Source: Sphingobium sp. B2D3C (GTDB lineage: Bacteria > Pseudomonadota > Alphaproteobacteria > Sphingomonadales > Sphingomonadaceae). From it: a stretch of 64,000 nucleotides of DNA. Positions within the stretch are counted from its first letter, which is position 1; each line of letters begins with the position of its first letter. The translations under genes were made by a program, and so were the position numbers. Of the stretch, positions 26,059 to 34,031 are shown one piece after another. The notes under the pieces were generated by a model. It had not been told where the DNA came from. It was given only the letters and a program-made list of their open reading frames with translations, and ran no database searches. Where the stretch lies: contig NZ_JAOQOK010000001.1 in assembly GCF_025961835.1 (NCBI RefSeq), positions 3,303,501-3,367,500 of the forward strand. Reading direction: 5' to 3'.

Positions 26059-26937
26059 GTGCGTCACAGATTCTCCGTTGCCGATACTGCGGACATGGTA
26101 GCGCTCAGCTACTTCGTTCCGCCTGTCGATCTGGCACATTATTTTGGCGCAATGTACTTGTTCACGGCGGACCAGCCGCGCGTGGCGGACCATACCCGTG
26201 CGGACTTCGCGCAAATTCGCTTCATGCTCGCCGGTTCGGGCGCCTATCGGTTCGTGGACGGGCACCGGGCGGAGACCCCTGAATGCTGCCTGCTCGGCGC
26301 GACCAGCGCGGCGACGCATTTCGATGTGCACGGGCCGCTGCAGGTGTTCGGCGTTTCCGTTCTACCGCTGGGCTGGGCGGCGCTGCGGGCGGGCGATGCG
26401 GATGCGGCATCCGATGATGTCGTCGATCTCGCTGCCCGGTTCGGCCCGGGCTGGACCGACATGCTCTCGGCGCTGCGGAGGATCGATGATCCCGGCAGCG
26501 CGGAAGCTATCTTCTGGGCTTTCATCCGCGATCACCTTCATCCCGTCCCGGATGCAGAGCGCAAATTCATCGAGGTCGTGGACCGCTGGCTGGCAGACGA
26601 ACAGTCGCCGCGGGTCGAGGTGCTGCAGGAGACGACGGGCCTTTCCGCGCGCCAGCTCGCGCGCTGGTGTAACCGCCTGTACGGCGCGCCGCCCAAATAT
26701 CTGGCGCGAAAGTATCGGGCGCTGCGCTGTGCCCAGGTTCTGGCGCGCGAAGATCTGGAATGGGCGGAAGTGAGCGGCGATGCCTTCTATGACCAGTCGC
26801 ATTTCATCCGCGAGATCAAGCATTTCACGGGTCTCACGCCCACCGAACTGCGCGAGCGGGCCAGCATCGTGATTCGCCTCTCGATGAAGCGCGCGGAGCT
26901 GAAGGGCGGGATCGCCAGGTTGAGCCAGATCAGCTGA
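26059..26937 (+). CDS. AraC family transcriptional regulator
   Basis: About 292 residues. The C-terminal hundred residues form the AraC two-helix-turn-helix DNA-binding domain: TTGLSARQLARWCNRLYGAPPKYLARKYRALRCAQVL, then DQSHFIREIKHFTGLTPTELRER. The N-terminal part is a ligand- or partner-binding domain of unknown specificity. The start is uncertain: GTG 26059 has AGGG 6 bases upstream; ATG 26095 (MVALSYFVPP) is possible; the open frame to 25870 crosses a terminator hairpin and is rejected. Targets are unknown; it is a single gene followed by the suf regulator 157 bases later. Confidence 0.82.
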   Translation: MRHRFSVADTADMVALSYFVPPVDLAHYFGAMYLFTADQPRVADHTRADFAQIRFMLAGSGAYRFVDGHRAETPECCLLGATSAATHFDVHGPLQVFGVSVLPLGWAALRAGDADAASDDVVDLAARFGPGWTDMLSALRRIDDPGSAEAIFWAFIRDHLHPVPDAERKFIEVVDRWLADEQSPRVEVLQETTGLSARQLARWCNRLYGAPPKYLARKYRALRCAQVLAREDLEWAEVSGDAFYDQSHFIREIKHFTGLTPTELRERASIVIRLSMKRAELKGGIARLSQIS

Positions 26938-27059
26938 CTCGCCAGCCGCTGTCGCCTGCCCGCCCCTGATGGCGTAAGGCAACAGAAGCGCCCGCGCTGC
27001 GAATTGCTCTGCTTTCGGGCTTGATTTCCGGCGAGCGCCGGCCCATTTGCGCAATCAGA

Positions 27060-27085
27060 CCGATTTACTCCGATTTGAGAGTCGT
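27060..27085 (+). promoter_or_regulatory. Candidate Rrf2 operator upstream of the suf operon
   Basis: CGATTT occurs twice with a 10-base period (27061 and 27071), followed by GAGAGTCG; ACTC and GAGA/GAGT halves give a weak dyad (ACTC-N6-GAGA). It lies 9-34 bases before the regulator start, a position suited to autoregulation by an Rrf2 protein. Confidence 0.35.
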
Positions 27086-27093
27086 TTGCAAAC

Positions 27094-27582
27094 ATGCGCC
27101 TGTCGAGCCTTGCCGATTATGCCGTGCTGATGATGCGGACCGCCGCCTCGCAGTGCGGTGGCGCGCGGGCGAATGCGGCGAGCCTCTCGGCCAAGGCCGG
27201 CATTCCGGTGCCGACGGGACAGAAGCTTGCGAGCCTGCTCGGACGGGCCGGGCTGATCAAGGCGACGCGTGGCAGCGGCGGCGGCATCAAGCTGGCGCGC
27301 CCGGCGGCGGCGATCACGCTGGCCGACATCATCGAAGCGGTCGATGGACCGATCGCGCTCACTGGCTGCCTCGAGCCGCACGGGGCGGAATGCTGCGCCC
27401 TCTCGCAGCCCTGTGACATCCGCCCGCACTGGATCGGCGTCAACGCGCTGGTCCGCGATGCGCTGGCGCATGTCACGCTGGCTCATCTCATCGCTTCCCC
27501 TGAAACGCTGCCGGTTGCGGCTTTCTCGCCTCCGGGCCTGACTGGCCCTGCAAGCGCCACCGCCATGGAGTCCGTGCAATGA
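27094..27582 (+). CDS. Rrf2 family SUF-operon regulator
   Basis: A 162-residue winged-helix regulator of the Rrf2 family (IscR/SufR-like). The DNA-binding part reads [18 protein letters not shown] ... [18 protein letters not shown], and a cluster of four cysteines ([17 protein letters not shown], about residues 91-107) is suited to bind an Fe-S cluster as a sensor. It is the first gene of the suf operon and its stop overlaps the sufB start (ATGA), so it most likely controls the operon in response to iron or Fe-S status. The C-terminal 25 residues after the conserved domain are low complexity. Confidence 0.9.
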   Translation: MRLSSLADYAVLMMRTAASQCGGARANAASLSAKAGIPVPTGQKLASLLGRAGLIKATRGSGGGIKLARPAAAITLADIIEAVDGPIALTGCLEPHGAECCALSQPCDIRPHWIGVNALVRDALAHVTLAHLIASPETLPVAAFSPPGLTGPASATAMESVQ

Positions 27583-29066
27583 CTGCCCCGGTCGATACCC
27601 GCCCCAAGAATGAAGATGCGCTCGCCGCCGCCAAGAAGGTGAGCGACTATGAGTGGGGCTTCAGTTCGGACATCGAGCAGGAGTTCGCGCCCAAGGGCCT
27701 GAGCGAGGACACTGTCCGCTTCATCTCGGCCAAGAAGAACGAGCCGGAATGGATGTTGGAGTGGCGCCTCAAGGCCTATCGCCACTGGCTGACGATGGAC
27801 TCGCCGGACTGGGCGAAGCTCAACGTGCCGCCCATCGATTATCAGGACGCCTATTATTATGCGGCGCCCAAGAAGAAGGTCGAGCTGGGGAGCCTGGACG
27901 AGCTCGATCCGGAGATCCGCCGGACTTACGAGAAGCTGGGCATTCCAATCGAGGAGCAGAAAGTGCTCGCCAATGTCGCGGGCGCGCGCCGGGTCGCTGT
28001 GGACGCCGTGTTCGACAGCGTTTCGGTCGCCACCACCTTCCGCAAGGAACTGGAGGAAGCCGGCGTCATCTTCCGCTCGATCAGCGAGGCGATCCGCGAG
28101 TTCCCCGATCTGGTGAAGAAGTGGCTCGGCAAGGTCGTGCCGATGCATGACAATTACTTCGCCACGTTGAACTGCGCGGTCTTCTCGGATGGCACCTTCG
28201 TCTACATTCCCGAGGGCGTCCGCTGCCCGATGGAGCTCTCCACCTATTTCCGCATCAATGCCGAGAATACCGGCCAGTTCGAGCGCACACTGATCGTCGC
28301 CGACAAGGGCAGCTACGTCTCCTATCTGGAAGGCTGCACCGCCCCGCAGCGCGACGAGAATCAGCTCCACGCTGCCGTGGTCGAACTGGTCGCGCTCGAC
28401 GATGCCGAGATCAAATATTCGACCGTGCAGAACTGGTACCCCGGGGATGCTGAGGGCAAGGGCGGCATCTACAATTTCGTCACCAAGCGCGCGCTCTGCC
28501 AGGGGCGCAATAGCAAGGTGAGCTGGACTCAGGTGGAAACCGGCAGCGCGATCACGTGGAAATATCCCAGCTGCGTGCTGAACGGCGAGAACAGCGTCGG
28601 CGAGTTCTACTCGGTGGCTGTGACCAACAATCGCCAGCAGGCCGATACCGGCACCAAGATGATCCACAACGGGAAGAACACCCGTTCGACGATCGTCTCC
28701 AAGGGCATCAGCGCCGGCAAGTCCAATGGCACCTATCGCGGCCTTGTGCGGATGAGCGCCAATGCGGAAGGGGCGCGCAACTTCACCCAGTGCGATTCGC
28801 TGCTGCTGGGTGACCAGTGCGGCGCCCACACCGTGCCCTATATCGAGGTGAAGAACCCGAGCGCCATCGTCGAGCATGAGGCGACGACGAGCAAGATCAG
28901 CGACGATCAGCTCTTCTACGCCCTGCAGCGCGGGCTGGATCAGGAAGCGGCGGTGAGCCTTATCGTCAACGGCTTTGCGAAGGACGTGCTCCAGCAACTG
29001 CCGATGGAATTCGCGGTGGAAGCACAGAAGCTGCTCGGGATTTCGTTGGAAGGGTCGGTGGGGTGA
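27579..29066 (+). CDS. sufB: Fe-S cluster assembly protein SufB
   Basis: A 495-residue scaffold subunit of the SufBCD complex, on which Fe-S clusters are built in the cytosol. Conserved segments include EYxLKAYRHW-type [36 protein letters not shown], the [16 protein letters not shown] region of the beta-helix, and the C-terminal [19 protein letters not shown]. Length matches the family. The start overlaps the Rrf2 stop. An insertion of repeat DNA (29086-29171) separates it from the next operon gene. Confidence 0.97.
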   Translation: MTAPVDTRPKNEDALAAAKKVSDYEWGFSSDIEQEFAPKGLSEDTVRFISAKKNEPEWMLEWRLKAYRHWLTMDSPDWAKLNVPPIDYQDAYYYAAPKKKVELGSLDELDPEIRRTYEKLGIPIEEQKVLANVAGARRVAVDAVFDSVSVATTFRKELEEAGVIFRSISEAIREFPDLVKKWLGKVVPMHDNYFATLNCAVFSDGTFVYIPEGVRCPMELSTYFRINAENTGQFERTLIVADKGSYVSYLEGCTAPQRDENQLHAAVVELVALDDAEIKYSTVQNWYPGDAEGKGGIYNFVTKRALCQGRNSKVSWTQVETGSAITWKYPSCVLNGENSVGEFYSVAVTNNRQQADTGTKMIHNGKNTRSTIVSKGISAGKSNGTYRGLVRMSANAEGARNFTQCDSLLLGDQCGAHTVPYIEVKNPSAIVEHEATTSKISDDQLFYALQRGLDQEAAVSLIVNGFAKDVLQQLPMEFAVEAQKLLGISLEGSVG

Positions 29067-29085
29067 CTTCTACCTTGTCCTCCCA

Positions 29086-29171
29086 CGTCATGCCGGACCT
29101 GATCCGGCATCCCGCTTCTTACGACGCGGCGCCGAAGGGCAGCTGGACCCCGGATCAAGTCCGGGGTGACG
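29086..29171. repeat. Pair of CGTCA-stem-loop-TCC repeats inside the suf operon
   Basis: The left unit is CGTCA, stem TGCCGGA/TCCGGCA, loop CCTGA, then TCC. The right unit, inverted, is CGTCA, stem CCCCGGA/TCCGGGG, loop CTTGA, then TCC. The two differ at paired positions. The element lies between sufB and the next gene and overlaps an alternative GTG start for it. Confidence 0.85.
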
Positions 29172-29219
29172 AACATTAAACACCCTCTCCCTGAGCGGGC
29201 TTTTACAGGAACGAGACTT

Positions 29220-29687
29220 TTGAGCGACGAAGACGATATCCAGGATGCCCTCGCCGATTTCGCGGAAGATGTCGGCAATGGCCAGTCGTGGACGGCGGCC
29301 ATCCGCATCCTGACCGAGGATTATGAACTGGAAGAGGGCGAGCTTCAGCCGCGTGCCGTCCAGGATTTCGGCGATCTCGATGCCTATCAGGCGCAGTGCC
29401 GCGAGGCGCTGGCCAAGGGCGATGCGACGTTCACCGAGCGGCTGCGGACGGACAAGGCGTTCCACAAGGCGAAGGCGCCCAACCTCGCGCGCATGGGGCC
29501 GGTGAGCGAGTTCGTCGTGGGCCTGCTGGAGAAGGGCGCACCGGAGCCGGGCGCCGACTGGTGGCCCTATATGCCGATCAAGCGGCACATCGACACGCTG
29601 TTCCCCGCCCCCGGCGACGTGCGCGACATGGCCTTCTGGACGGCCCGCACGCTCATCCGCCAGCACGAGCAGGAAGGCGCGCGCTGA
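29220..29687 (+). CDS. Conserved-looking hypothetical protein between sufB and sufC
   Basis: 155 residues from TTG 29220 (MSDEDDIQDALADFAED...). AGGA lies about 9 bases upstream. A longer reading from GTG 29166 begins inside a repeat hairpin and is less likely. The protein is acidic at the start and soluble, with GPVSEFVVGLLEKG and WWPYMPIKRHIDTLFPAPGDVRDM as notable segments. I do not recognise a family. Its stop overlaps the sufC start by one base, so it is translated as part of the suf operon; a role linked to Fe-S assembly is inferred from position only. Confidence 0.75.
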   Translation: MSDEDDIQDALADFAEDVGNGQSWTAAIRILTEDYELEEGELQPRAVQDFGDLDAYQAQCREALAKGDATFTERLRTDKAFHKAKAPNLARMGPVSEFVVGLLEKGAPEPGADWWPYMPIKRHIDTLFPAPGDVRDMAFWTARTLIRQHEQEGAR

Positions 29688-30433
29688 TGCTGATCATCGA
29701 CAATCTCCACACCGAAATCGACGGCAAGGCCATCCTCAAGGGCCTCAGCCTCTCGATCAATGCGGGGGAAATCCACGCGATCATGGGGCCGAACGGCGCG
29801 GGCAAGTCCACGCTGGCCTATACGCTTGGCGGCCGGCCCGGCTATGAAGCGACGCAGGGCAGCGTCTCGTTCAACGGCGCCGATCTGCTCGACATGGAGC
29901 CGCATGAGCGCGCCGCCGCCGGCTTGTTCCTCGGCTTCCAATATCCGGTCGAGATTCCTGGCGTTTCCAATGTCCAGTTCCTGCGCGAGGCGCTGAACAG
30001 CCAGCGCCGCGTCCGCGGGGAAGAGCCGCTGTCCGCCGCCGATTTCCTGCGGCTGGCGCGCGAGAAGGCGGCGCTGCTCGGCATGGACATGGAGATGCTC
30101 AAGCGCCCGGTGAATGTGGGCTTTTCCGGCGGCGAGAAGAAGCGCGCCGAGATGGTCCACATGGGCATATTGGACCCGAAGCTGGCGATTCTCGACGAGA
30201 CCGATTCCGGCCTCGATATCGATGCGCTCAAGACCGTGGGCGCAGGGATCAACGCGATCATGCGCGCGCCGGACAAGGCCGTGCTGCTCATCACCCATTA
30301 TCAGCGCCTGCTCGATTATGTGCAGCCGGACTTCGTGCACGTGCTTGCCGCGGGCCGCATCGTGAAATCGGGCGGACCGGAACTGGCGCTGGCGCTGGAG
30401 AAGGACGGCTATGCCGAGGTGGTCGCCGCATGA
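29687..30433 (+). CDS. sufC: Fe-S cluster assembly ATPase SufC
   Basis: A 248-residue ABC-type ATPase that powers SufBCD. Walker A is GPNGAGKST, the signature is FSGGEKKRAEM, and Walker B with the catalytic Glu is LAILDETDSGLD, each in the form specific to SufC. The start ATG shares a base with the previous stop; the end overlaps the next gene by ATGA. The longer open frame upstream (29396) is the shadow of the preceding gene. Confidence 0.97.
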   Translation: MLIIDNLHTEIDGKAILKGLSLSINAGEIHAIMGPNGAGKSTLAYTLGGRPGYEATQGSVSFNGADLLDMEPHERAAAGLFLGFQYPVEIPGVSNVQFLREALNSQRRVRGEEPLSAADFLRLAREKAALLGMDMEMLKRPVNVGFSGGEKKRAEMVHMGILDPKLAILDETDSGLDIDALKTVGAGINAIMRAPDKAVLLITHYQRLLDYVQPDFVHVLAAGRIVKSGGPELALALEKDGYAEVVAA

Positions 30434-30774
30434 GTCTGATTGCCGCCTTGGTGCTTGCCCAGAGCGCCGTCGCCGCGCCGCCGGTACCGAATGAGGGTGC
30501 GGCTGCCGAGGACATCACCGTCATCGCGCAGCGCCTGCGCGGCGTCCAAGTGGGCATGACCCGTGACGCGGCGGGCAAATATCATTGCGGATTGAGTGAA
30601 TCGACCGGCGTGCGCAAGCTCGACGCGGCCTTGTGCAAGGCCACGACGCAATGCGTGCGCAATGGCAAGGCGACGCAGGACGAGGTGCGCGCCTGTGTGG
30701 ACAAGGCCCGGCCCTCGTTGGTCGCGCGCATTCGCGAGTATCTGTCGATCGAGCGTGCGGGAGGCGGCGCATGA
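30430..30774 (+). CDS. Exported four-cysteine hypothetical protein inside the suf operon
   Basis: 114 residues with a signal peptide (MSLIAALVLAQSAVAA, cleaved near residue 16) and four cysteines in the mature part (YHCG, ALCK, TQCV, RACV), so probably a periplasmic protein with disulfides. No known family recognised. It overlaps sufC by ATGA at the start and sufD by ATGATG at the end, so it is cotranslated with cytosolic Fe-S assembly proteins, an unusual pairing. Confidence 0.75.
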   Translation: MSLIAALVLAQSAVAAPPVPNEGAAAEDITVIAQRLRGVQVGMTRDAAGKYHCGLSESTGVRKLDAALCKATTQCVRNGKATQDEVRACVDKARPSLVARIREYLSIERAGGGA

Positions 30775-31526
30775 TGGCACCGGCAACGCTCCCCACGCGC
30801 CGCGACGAGGCCTGGCGCTATAGCGACCTCGATGCCGTGGCGCAGGTCTGGCCCGTGGGCGCGCCCGAGCGGATCGTCGTCGCGCCCGGCGAAGTGCGCA
30901 CGCTGGCGCTGCTGCAGGATGGCACGGACGGCGAGAGCATCGTGCGCGATCATCTGGTCGAGATCGGCGCGGGCGGGACGCTCAACGTCCATCTGCTGAA
31001 CAGCGGCGGCACGCTGGGGCGGGTCACCTTCGACGTGACGCTGGCGCGCCATGCGCATTTCGAGCTGAAGGCGGCGTTGATCGGTGGCGCGTCGCAGACC
31101 ATCGAGCTGGTGACGACGCTCAACCATGCCGAGCCGGAAGCGACCAGTGCGCAGACCGTGCGGGCGATCGCGGCGGGCAAGGCGACGACCAATTATCTCG
31201 GGCAGATCCGCGTCGCGCGCGATGCACAGAAGACCGATGCCGCGCAGAGCTTCAAGGCGATGCTGCTCGGCCGTACCGCCACGGCCAATGCCAAGCCGGA
31301 GCTGGAGATCTTCGCCGATGACGTGAAGTGCGCCCATGGCGCCAGCATCGGCCAGCTCGATGCCGCTGCCTTGTTCTACATGGCCTCGCGCGGGATCGAT
31401 CCGGCGAGCGCCAAGGCGCTGCTGCTCGAAGCCTTCATCGCCGGGCTGTTCGACGACATGGCCGACGAGGCCGAGCGCGAGCGGTTCGGAACGGTGGCGC
31501 GGGCCCGGTTGGAGGCGCTGGGATGA
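30771..31526 (+). CDS. sufD: Fe-S cluster assembly protein SufD
   Basis: A 251-residue SufD subunit, shorter than the enterobacterial protein, as common in alphaproteobacteria. The N-terminus RRDEAWRYSDLDAV is typical; the C-terminal part contains the diagnostic DDVKCAHGASIGQLD and FYMASRGIDPASAKALLLEAFIAG. It partners SufB and SufC. GGGAGG lies before the ATGATG, so the first or second ATG may be used. Repeats fill the 245 bases to sufS. Confidence 0.95.
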   Translation: MMAPATLPTRRDEAWRYSDLDAVAQVWPVGAPERIVVAPGEVRTLALLQDGTDGESIVRDHLVEIGAGGTLNVHLLNSGGTLGRVTFDVTLARHAHFELKAALIGGASQTIELVTTLNHAEPEATSAQTVRAIAAGKATTNYLGQIRVARDAQKTDAAQSFKAMLLGRTATANAKPELEIFADDVKCAHGASIGQLDAAALFYMASRGIDPASAKALLLEAFIAGLFDDMADEAERERFGTVARARLEALG

Positions 31527-31570
31527 TGGTGCGTGCTGCTCTTCTGAACGGTTCGCTGGCTTCTGCCGCC

Positions 31571-31653
31571 CCCGTGCTCCTGCGAAGGCAGGGGTCTAGG
31601 GCGCAACCGACTGCCCTTGCCGCCCTGGGCTCCTGCCTTCGCAGGAGCACGGG
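31571..31653. repeat. Inverted repeat pair of the GCTCCTGCGAAGGCAGG type
   Basis: Two arms, 31571-31594 and 31630-31653, are reverse complements over 22 bases, and each arm can also fold on itself around CTGCGAAGGCAG. It lies between sufD and sufS. A diverged copy is found at 61402-61429, before prmC. Confidence 0.85.
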
Positions 31654-31670
31654 AAGGGACGGTGCTGGGC

Positions 31671-31813
31671 GTGTCTCGACTTCGCTCGACACGAACGGGA
31701 GGGTGGGCGTGATCGGGTTATTCCGGCCTCGGGTTCGCGCTCGCGCGCTCTGTTCGGAGATGTCAGCGTGATGACGACCAAGACCCCGTTCGTGTCGAGC
31801 GAAGTCGAGACAC
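31671..31813. repeat. Inverted repeat pair of the TCGACTTCGCTCGACACGAA type
   Basis: The left copy (31671-31701) reads GTGTCTCGACTTCGCTCGAC then ACGAACGGG; the right copy (31784-31813) is its reverse complement. The right copy is inside the first codons of sufS. Copies of the same family form the element at 38368-38446. Confidence 0.85.
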
Positions 31814-33039
31814 CCTCCGCCGCAACCATGAACGCGCTCCTCAGCCGTCGCGCCGATTTCCCCGGCCTCGTCACCGTTGACGGCAAGCCCTGGCACTATC
31901 TCGATACCGCCGCCACGGCACAGAAGCCGCAGGTGGTGATCGACGCCACGGTGCGGGCAATGGGCGCGGACTATGCGACGGTCCATCGCGGCGTCTACGC
32001 GCGGTCGGCGGACATGACGCTGGCTTTCGAGGCCGCGCGCCGTCGCGTGGCGCGCTTTATCAACGCGCCGAGCGAGAATGAGATCGTCTTCGTGCGCGGC
32101 GCGACCGAGGGGATCAATCTCGTCGCGCAGAGCTGGGGCGGCGCCAATCTCAAGGCCGGCGACTGTATCCTGCTCTCGACGCTGGAGCATCACAGCAATA
32201 TCGTGCCCTGGCAGTTGATTGCCGAGCGGACCGGCGCGCAAATCGACGTCGTGCCGCTGACGCCGGATGGCCGCATCGATCTGGATGCCATGGCGGCAAT
32301 GATCCGCCCGGAGCACAAGCTCGTGGCACTTGCGCATGTCTCCAATGTGCTCGGCAGCGTGCTGGACGTGCGGCGCGTGGCGGAGATTGCCCATGGCGCC
32401 GGGGCGCTGCTGCTGGTCGATGGTTGTCAGGCCGCGCCACGGCTCGCCATCGACGTGCAGGCGCTGGGCTGCGACTTCTATCTCTTCTCCGGCCACAAGC
32501 TTTATGGCCCGACCGGCATCGGCGTGCTCTGGGCGCGCGGCGAGATTCTGGGGGCCATGCCGCCTTATCATGGCGGCGGCGCGATGATCGACAAGGTGAC
32601 TTTTGCGCGCACGACCTATGCGCCGCCTCCGGCGCGGTTCGAGGCAGGCACGCCCGCGATCATCGAGACGATCGGGCTGGCGGCGGCAATCGATTATGTC
32701 GAGGCGATCGGGCTCGATCGCATGGCTGCCCATGAGGATGCGCTGGTCGCACGCACGCGTGAGGCGTTGCGCGGCATCAACACCATCCGCCTGCTCGGGC
32801 CGGAGGATGCGGCGGGAATCGTCTCTTTCGTGATGGAGGGGGTTCATCCCCACGACATCGGCACTATCTTGGATGAGAGCGGCGTGGCGATCCGCGCGGG
32901 CCATCACTGCGCGCAGCCGCTCATGGCGCATCTCGGCGTCGAGGCGACGGCGAGGGCCAGCTTCGGGATTTACAATGATGAAAGCGATATCGAGGCGCTG
33001 CTGCGTGGCCTCGATCGGGTCAGGACGATATTCGGATGA
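31771..33039 (+). CDS. sufS: Cysteine desulfurase SufS
   Basis: A PLP-dependent enzyme of about 422 residues that takes sulfur from cysteine for Fe-S assembly. Motifs: RGATEGINLVA, TLEHHSNIVPW, HVSNVLG, LVDGCQAAPR, the PLP lysine in FSGHKLYGPTGIG and the active Cys in IRAGHHCAQPLM, the short-loop form of group II. ATG 31771 has GGAGA upstream and reads through a repeat, giving a repeat-encoded segment PFVSSEVETP; ATG 31828 (MNALLSRR) would skip it but has no ribosome site. GTG 31768 is also possible. The end overlaps sufT. Confidence 0.95.
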   Translation: MTTKTPFVSSEVETPSAATMNALLSRRADFPGLVTVDGKPWHYLDTAATAQKPQVVIDATVRAMGADYATVHRGVYARSADMTLAFEAARRRVARFINAPSENEIVFVRGATEGINLVAQSWGGANLKAGDCILLSTLEHHSNIVPWQLIAERTGAQIDVVPLTPDGRIDLDAMAAMIRPEHKLVALAHVSNVLGSVLDVRRVAEIAHGAGALLLVDGCQAAPRLAIDVQALGCDFYLFSGHKLYGPTGIGVLWARGEILGAMPPYHGGGAMIDKVTFARTTYAPPPARFEAGTPAIIETIGLAAAIDYVEAIGLDRMAAHEDALVARTREALRGINTIRLLGPEDAAGIVSFVMEGVHPHDIGTILDESGVAIRAGHHCAQPLMAHLGVEATARASFGIYNDESDIEALLRGLDRVRTIFG

Positions 33040-33533
33040 ATGACGAGAGCAGAATCAGGACCGAGGAAGTCGAAGGCGTCGCCCCGCCGCCGCGCGCTCG
33101 CGTGAGCGATGTGGTGGAGGATGCTTCCGGCGTTGCGGAAAACGCCTCGGACAAGGTCGCCCGCAAGCGCGACTATCTGGAGGGCTTTCTCGCCCAGAAG
33201 CCCAGCGATGCGCCCGCCGGCGAGCCGGGCGGCGCGACCTATGATGCGGTGATCGATGCGCTCAAGAGCATCTTCGATCCGGAAATCCCCGTGAACATCT
33301 ACGATCTGGGGCTGATCTACGGGGTCGAGGTGGGCGAGGACAATCATGTCGCCGTGACCATGACGCTCACGACGCCGCATTGCCCGGTCGCGGAATCGAT
33401 GCCCGGCGAAGTGGAAATGCGCGTGGGATCGGTGCCCGGCGTCGGGCTGGTGGACGTCAACCTCGTGTGGGACCCGCCATGGGACCCGCAGAAGATGAGC
33501 GACGAAGCCAAGCTGGAACTGGGGATGCTGTAA
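33036..33533 (+). CDS. sufT: SUF system protein SufT (DUF59/MIP18 domain)
   Basis: 165 residues: a variable acidic N-terminal tail of about 65 residues, then a DUF59 domain with AIDALKSIFDPEIPVNIYDLGLIYGVE, a TLTTPHCPVAESMP segment containing the conserved Cys, and NLVWDPPWDPQKMSDEAKLELGML at the end. Such proteins take part in Fe-S maturation. The start overlaps the sufS stop by ATGA. A perfect hairpin follows the stop. Confidence 0.92.
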   Translation: MNDESRIRTEEVEGVAPPPRARVSDVVEDASGVAENASDKVARKRDYLEGFLAQKPSDAPAGEPGGATYDAVIDALKSIFDPEIPVNIYDLGLIYGVEVGEDNHVAVTMTLTTPHCPVAESMPGEVEMRVGSVPGVGLVDVNLVWDPPWDPQKMSDEAKLELGML

Positions 33534-33538
33534 CGCTT

Positions 33539-33561
33539 CGCCAAAAGGAGACCTTTTGGCG
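33539..33561. other. Perfect 10-bp hairpin after sufT
   Basis: CGCCAAAAGG and CCTTTTGGCG surround a 3-base loop, starting 6 bases after the sufT stop. No T-run follows, so it may be an RNA-processing or stability element, or a weak terminator, that separates expression of sufA from the upstream genes. Confidence 0.6.
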
Positions 33562-33580
33562 AGTTGGGAACAATTCTTGT

Positions 33581-33610
33581 CCGTTCGCCCTGAGCTTGTC
33601 GAAGGGTTCT
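33581..33610. repeat. Interspersed repeat of the TTCGCCCTGAGCYTGTCGAAG type
   Basis: Reads CCGTTCGCCCTGAGCTTGTC then GAAGGGTTCT; it matches the copy at 10962-10990 with one base difference over the core. It lies between sufT and sufA. Confidence 0.75.
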
Positions 33611-33651
33611 TCTTTTGAAGACTGCACGGACATTGAGTGAGAGTGAGACTG

Positions 33652-34011
33652 ATGACCACGACCACCACCAAGCGCCCTCTGCCTGCCGCCGTTACGCTGA
33701 CGCCGGCCGCCGAGCAGCGCGTCGCGGACCTGATGGCCAAGGCGCCTGAGGGCACGATGGGCGTCAAGCTCTCCACGCCGCGCCGGGGCTGCTCGGGGCT
33801 GGCCTATTCCGTCGACTATGTGAGCGAGGTCGCGCCGTTCGATGAGCGCATCGAGACGCCCGGCGGCCTGTTCTTCATCGATGCCGCCTCGGTGCTCTAC
33901 CTCATCGGCTCGACCATGGACTGGGTGGAAGACGATTTCACCGCCGGCTTCGTGTTCAACAATCCCAACGCCAAGGGCGCCTGCGGCTGCGGCGAAAGCT
34001 TCACCGTCTGA
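33652..34011 (+). CDS. sufA: A-type Fe-S carrier, SufA/IscA family
   Basis: A 119-residue A-type carrier that moves Fe-S clusters from the scaffold to target proteins. The three conserved cysteines are in RRGCSGLAYS and the C-terminal GACGCGESF. Length fits. ATG 33652 is chosen after GAGTGAGAG; GTG 33637 is possible. A repeat and a hairpin separate it from sufT, but the direction and content place it in the suf operon. Confidence 0.93.
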   Translation: MTTTTTKRPLPAAVTLTPAAEQRVADLMAKAPEGTMGVKLSTPRRGCSGLAYSVDYVSEVAPFDERIETPGGLFFIDAASVLYLIGSTMDWVEDDFTAGFVFNNPNAKGACGCGESFTV

Positions 34012-34031
34012 AGGCGCGCCGCATCCTGTTC

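Noticed and set aside
27483..28997. 504-residue antisense frame opposite sufB
   Set aside because: Shadow of a highly conserved gene; rich in Ala, His, Asp and Arg without domains.
31571..31813. CRISPR-like or insertion-sequence remnant between sufD and sufS
   Set aside because: The repeats are inverted pairs without regular spacers, and no transposase fragment or terminal duplication is visible.
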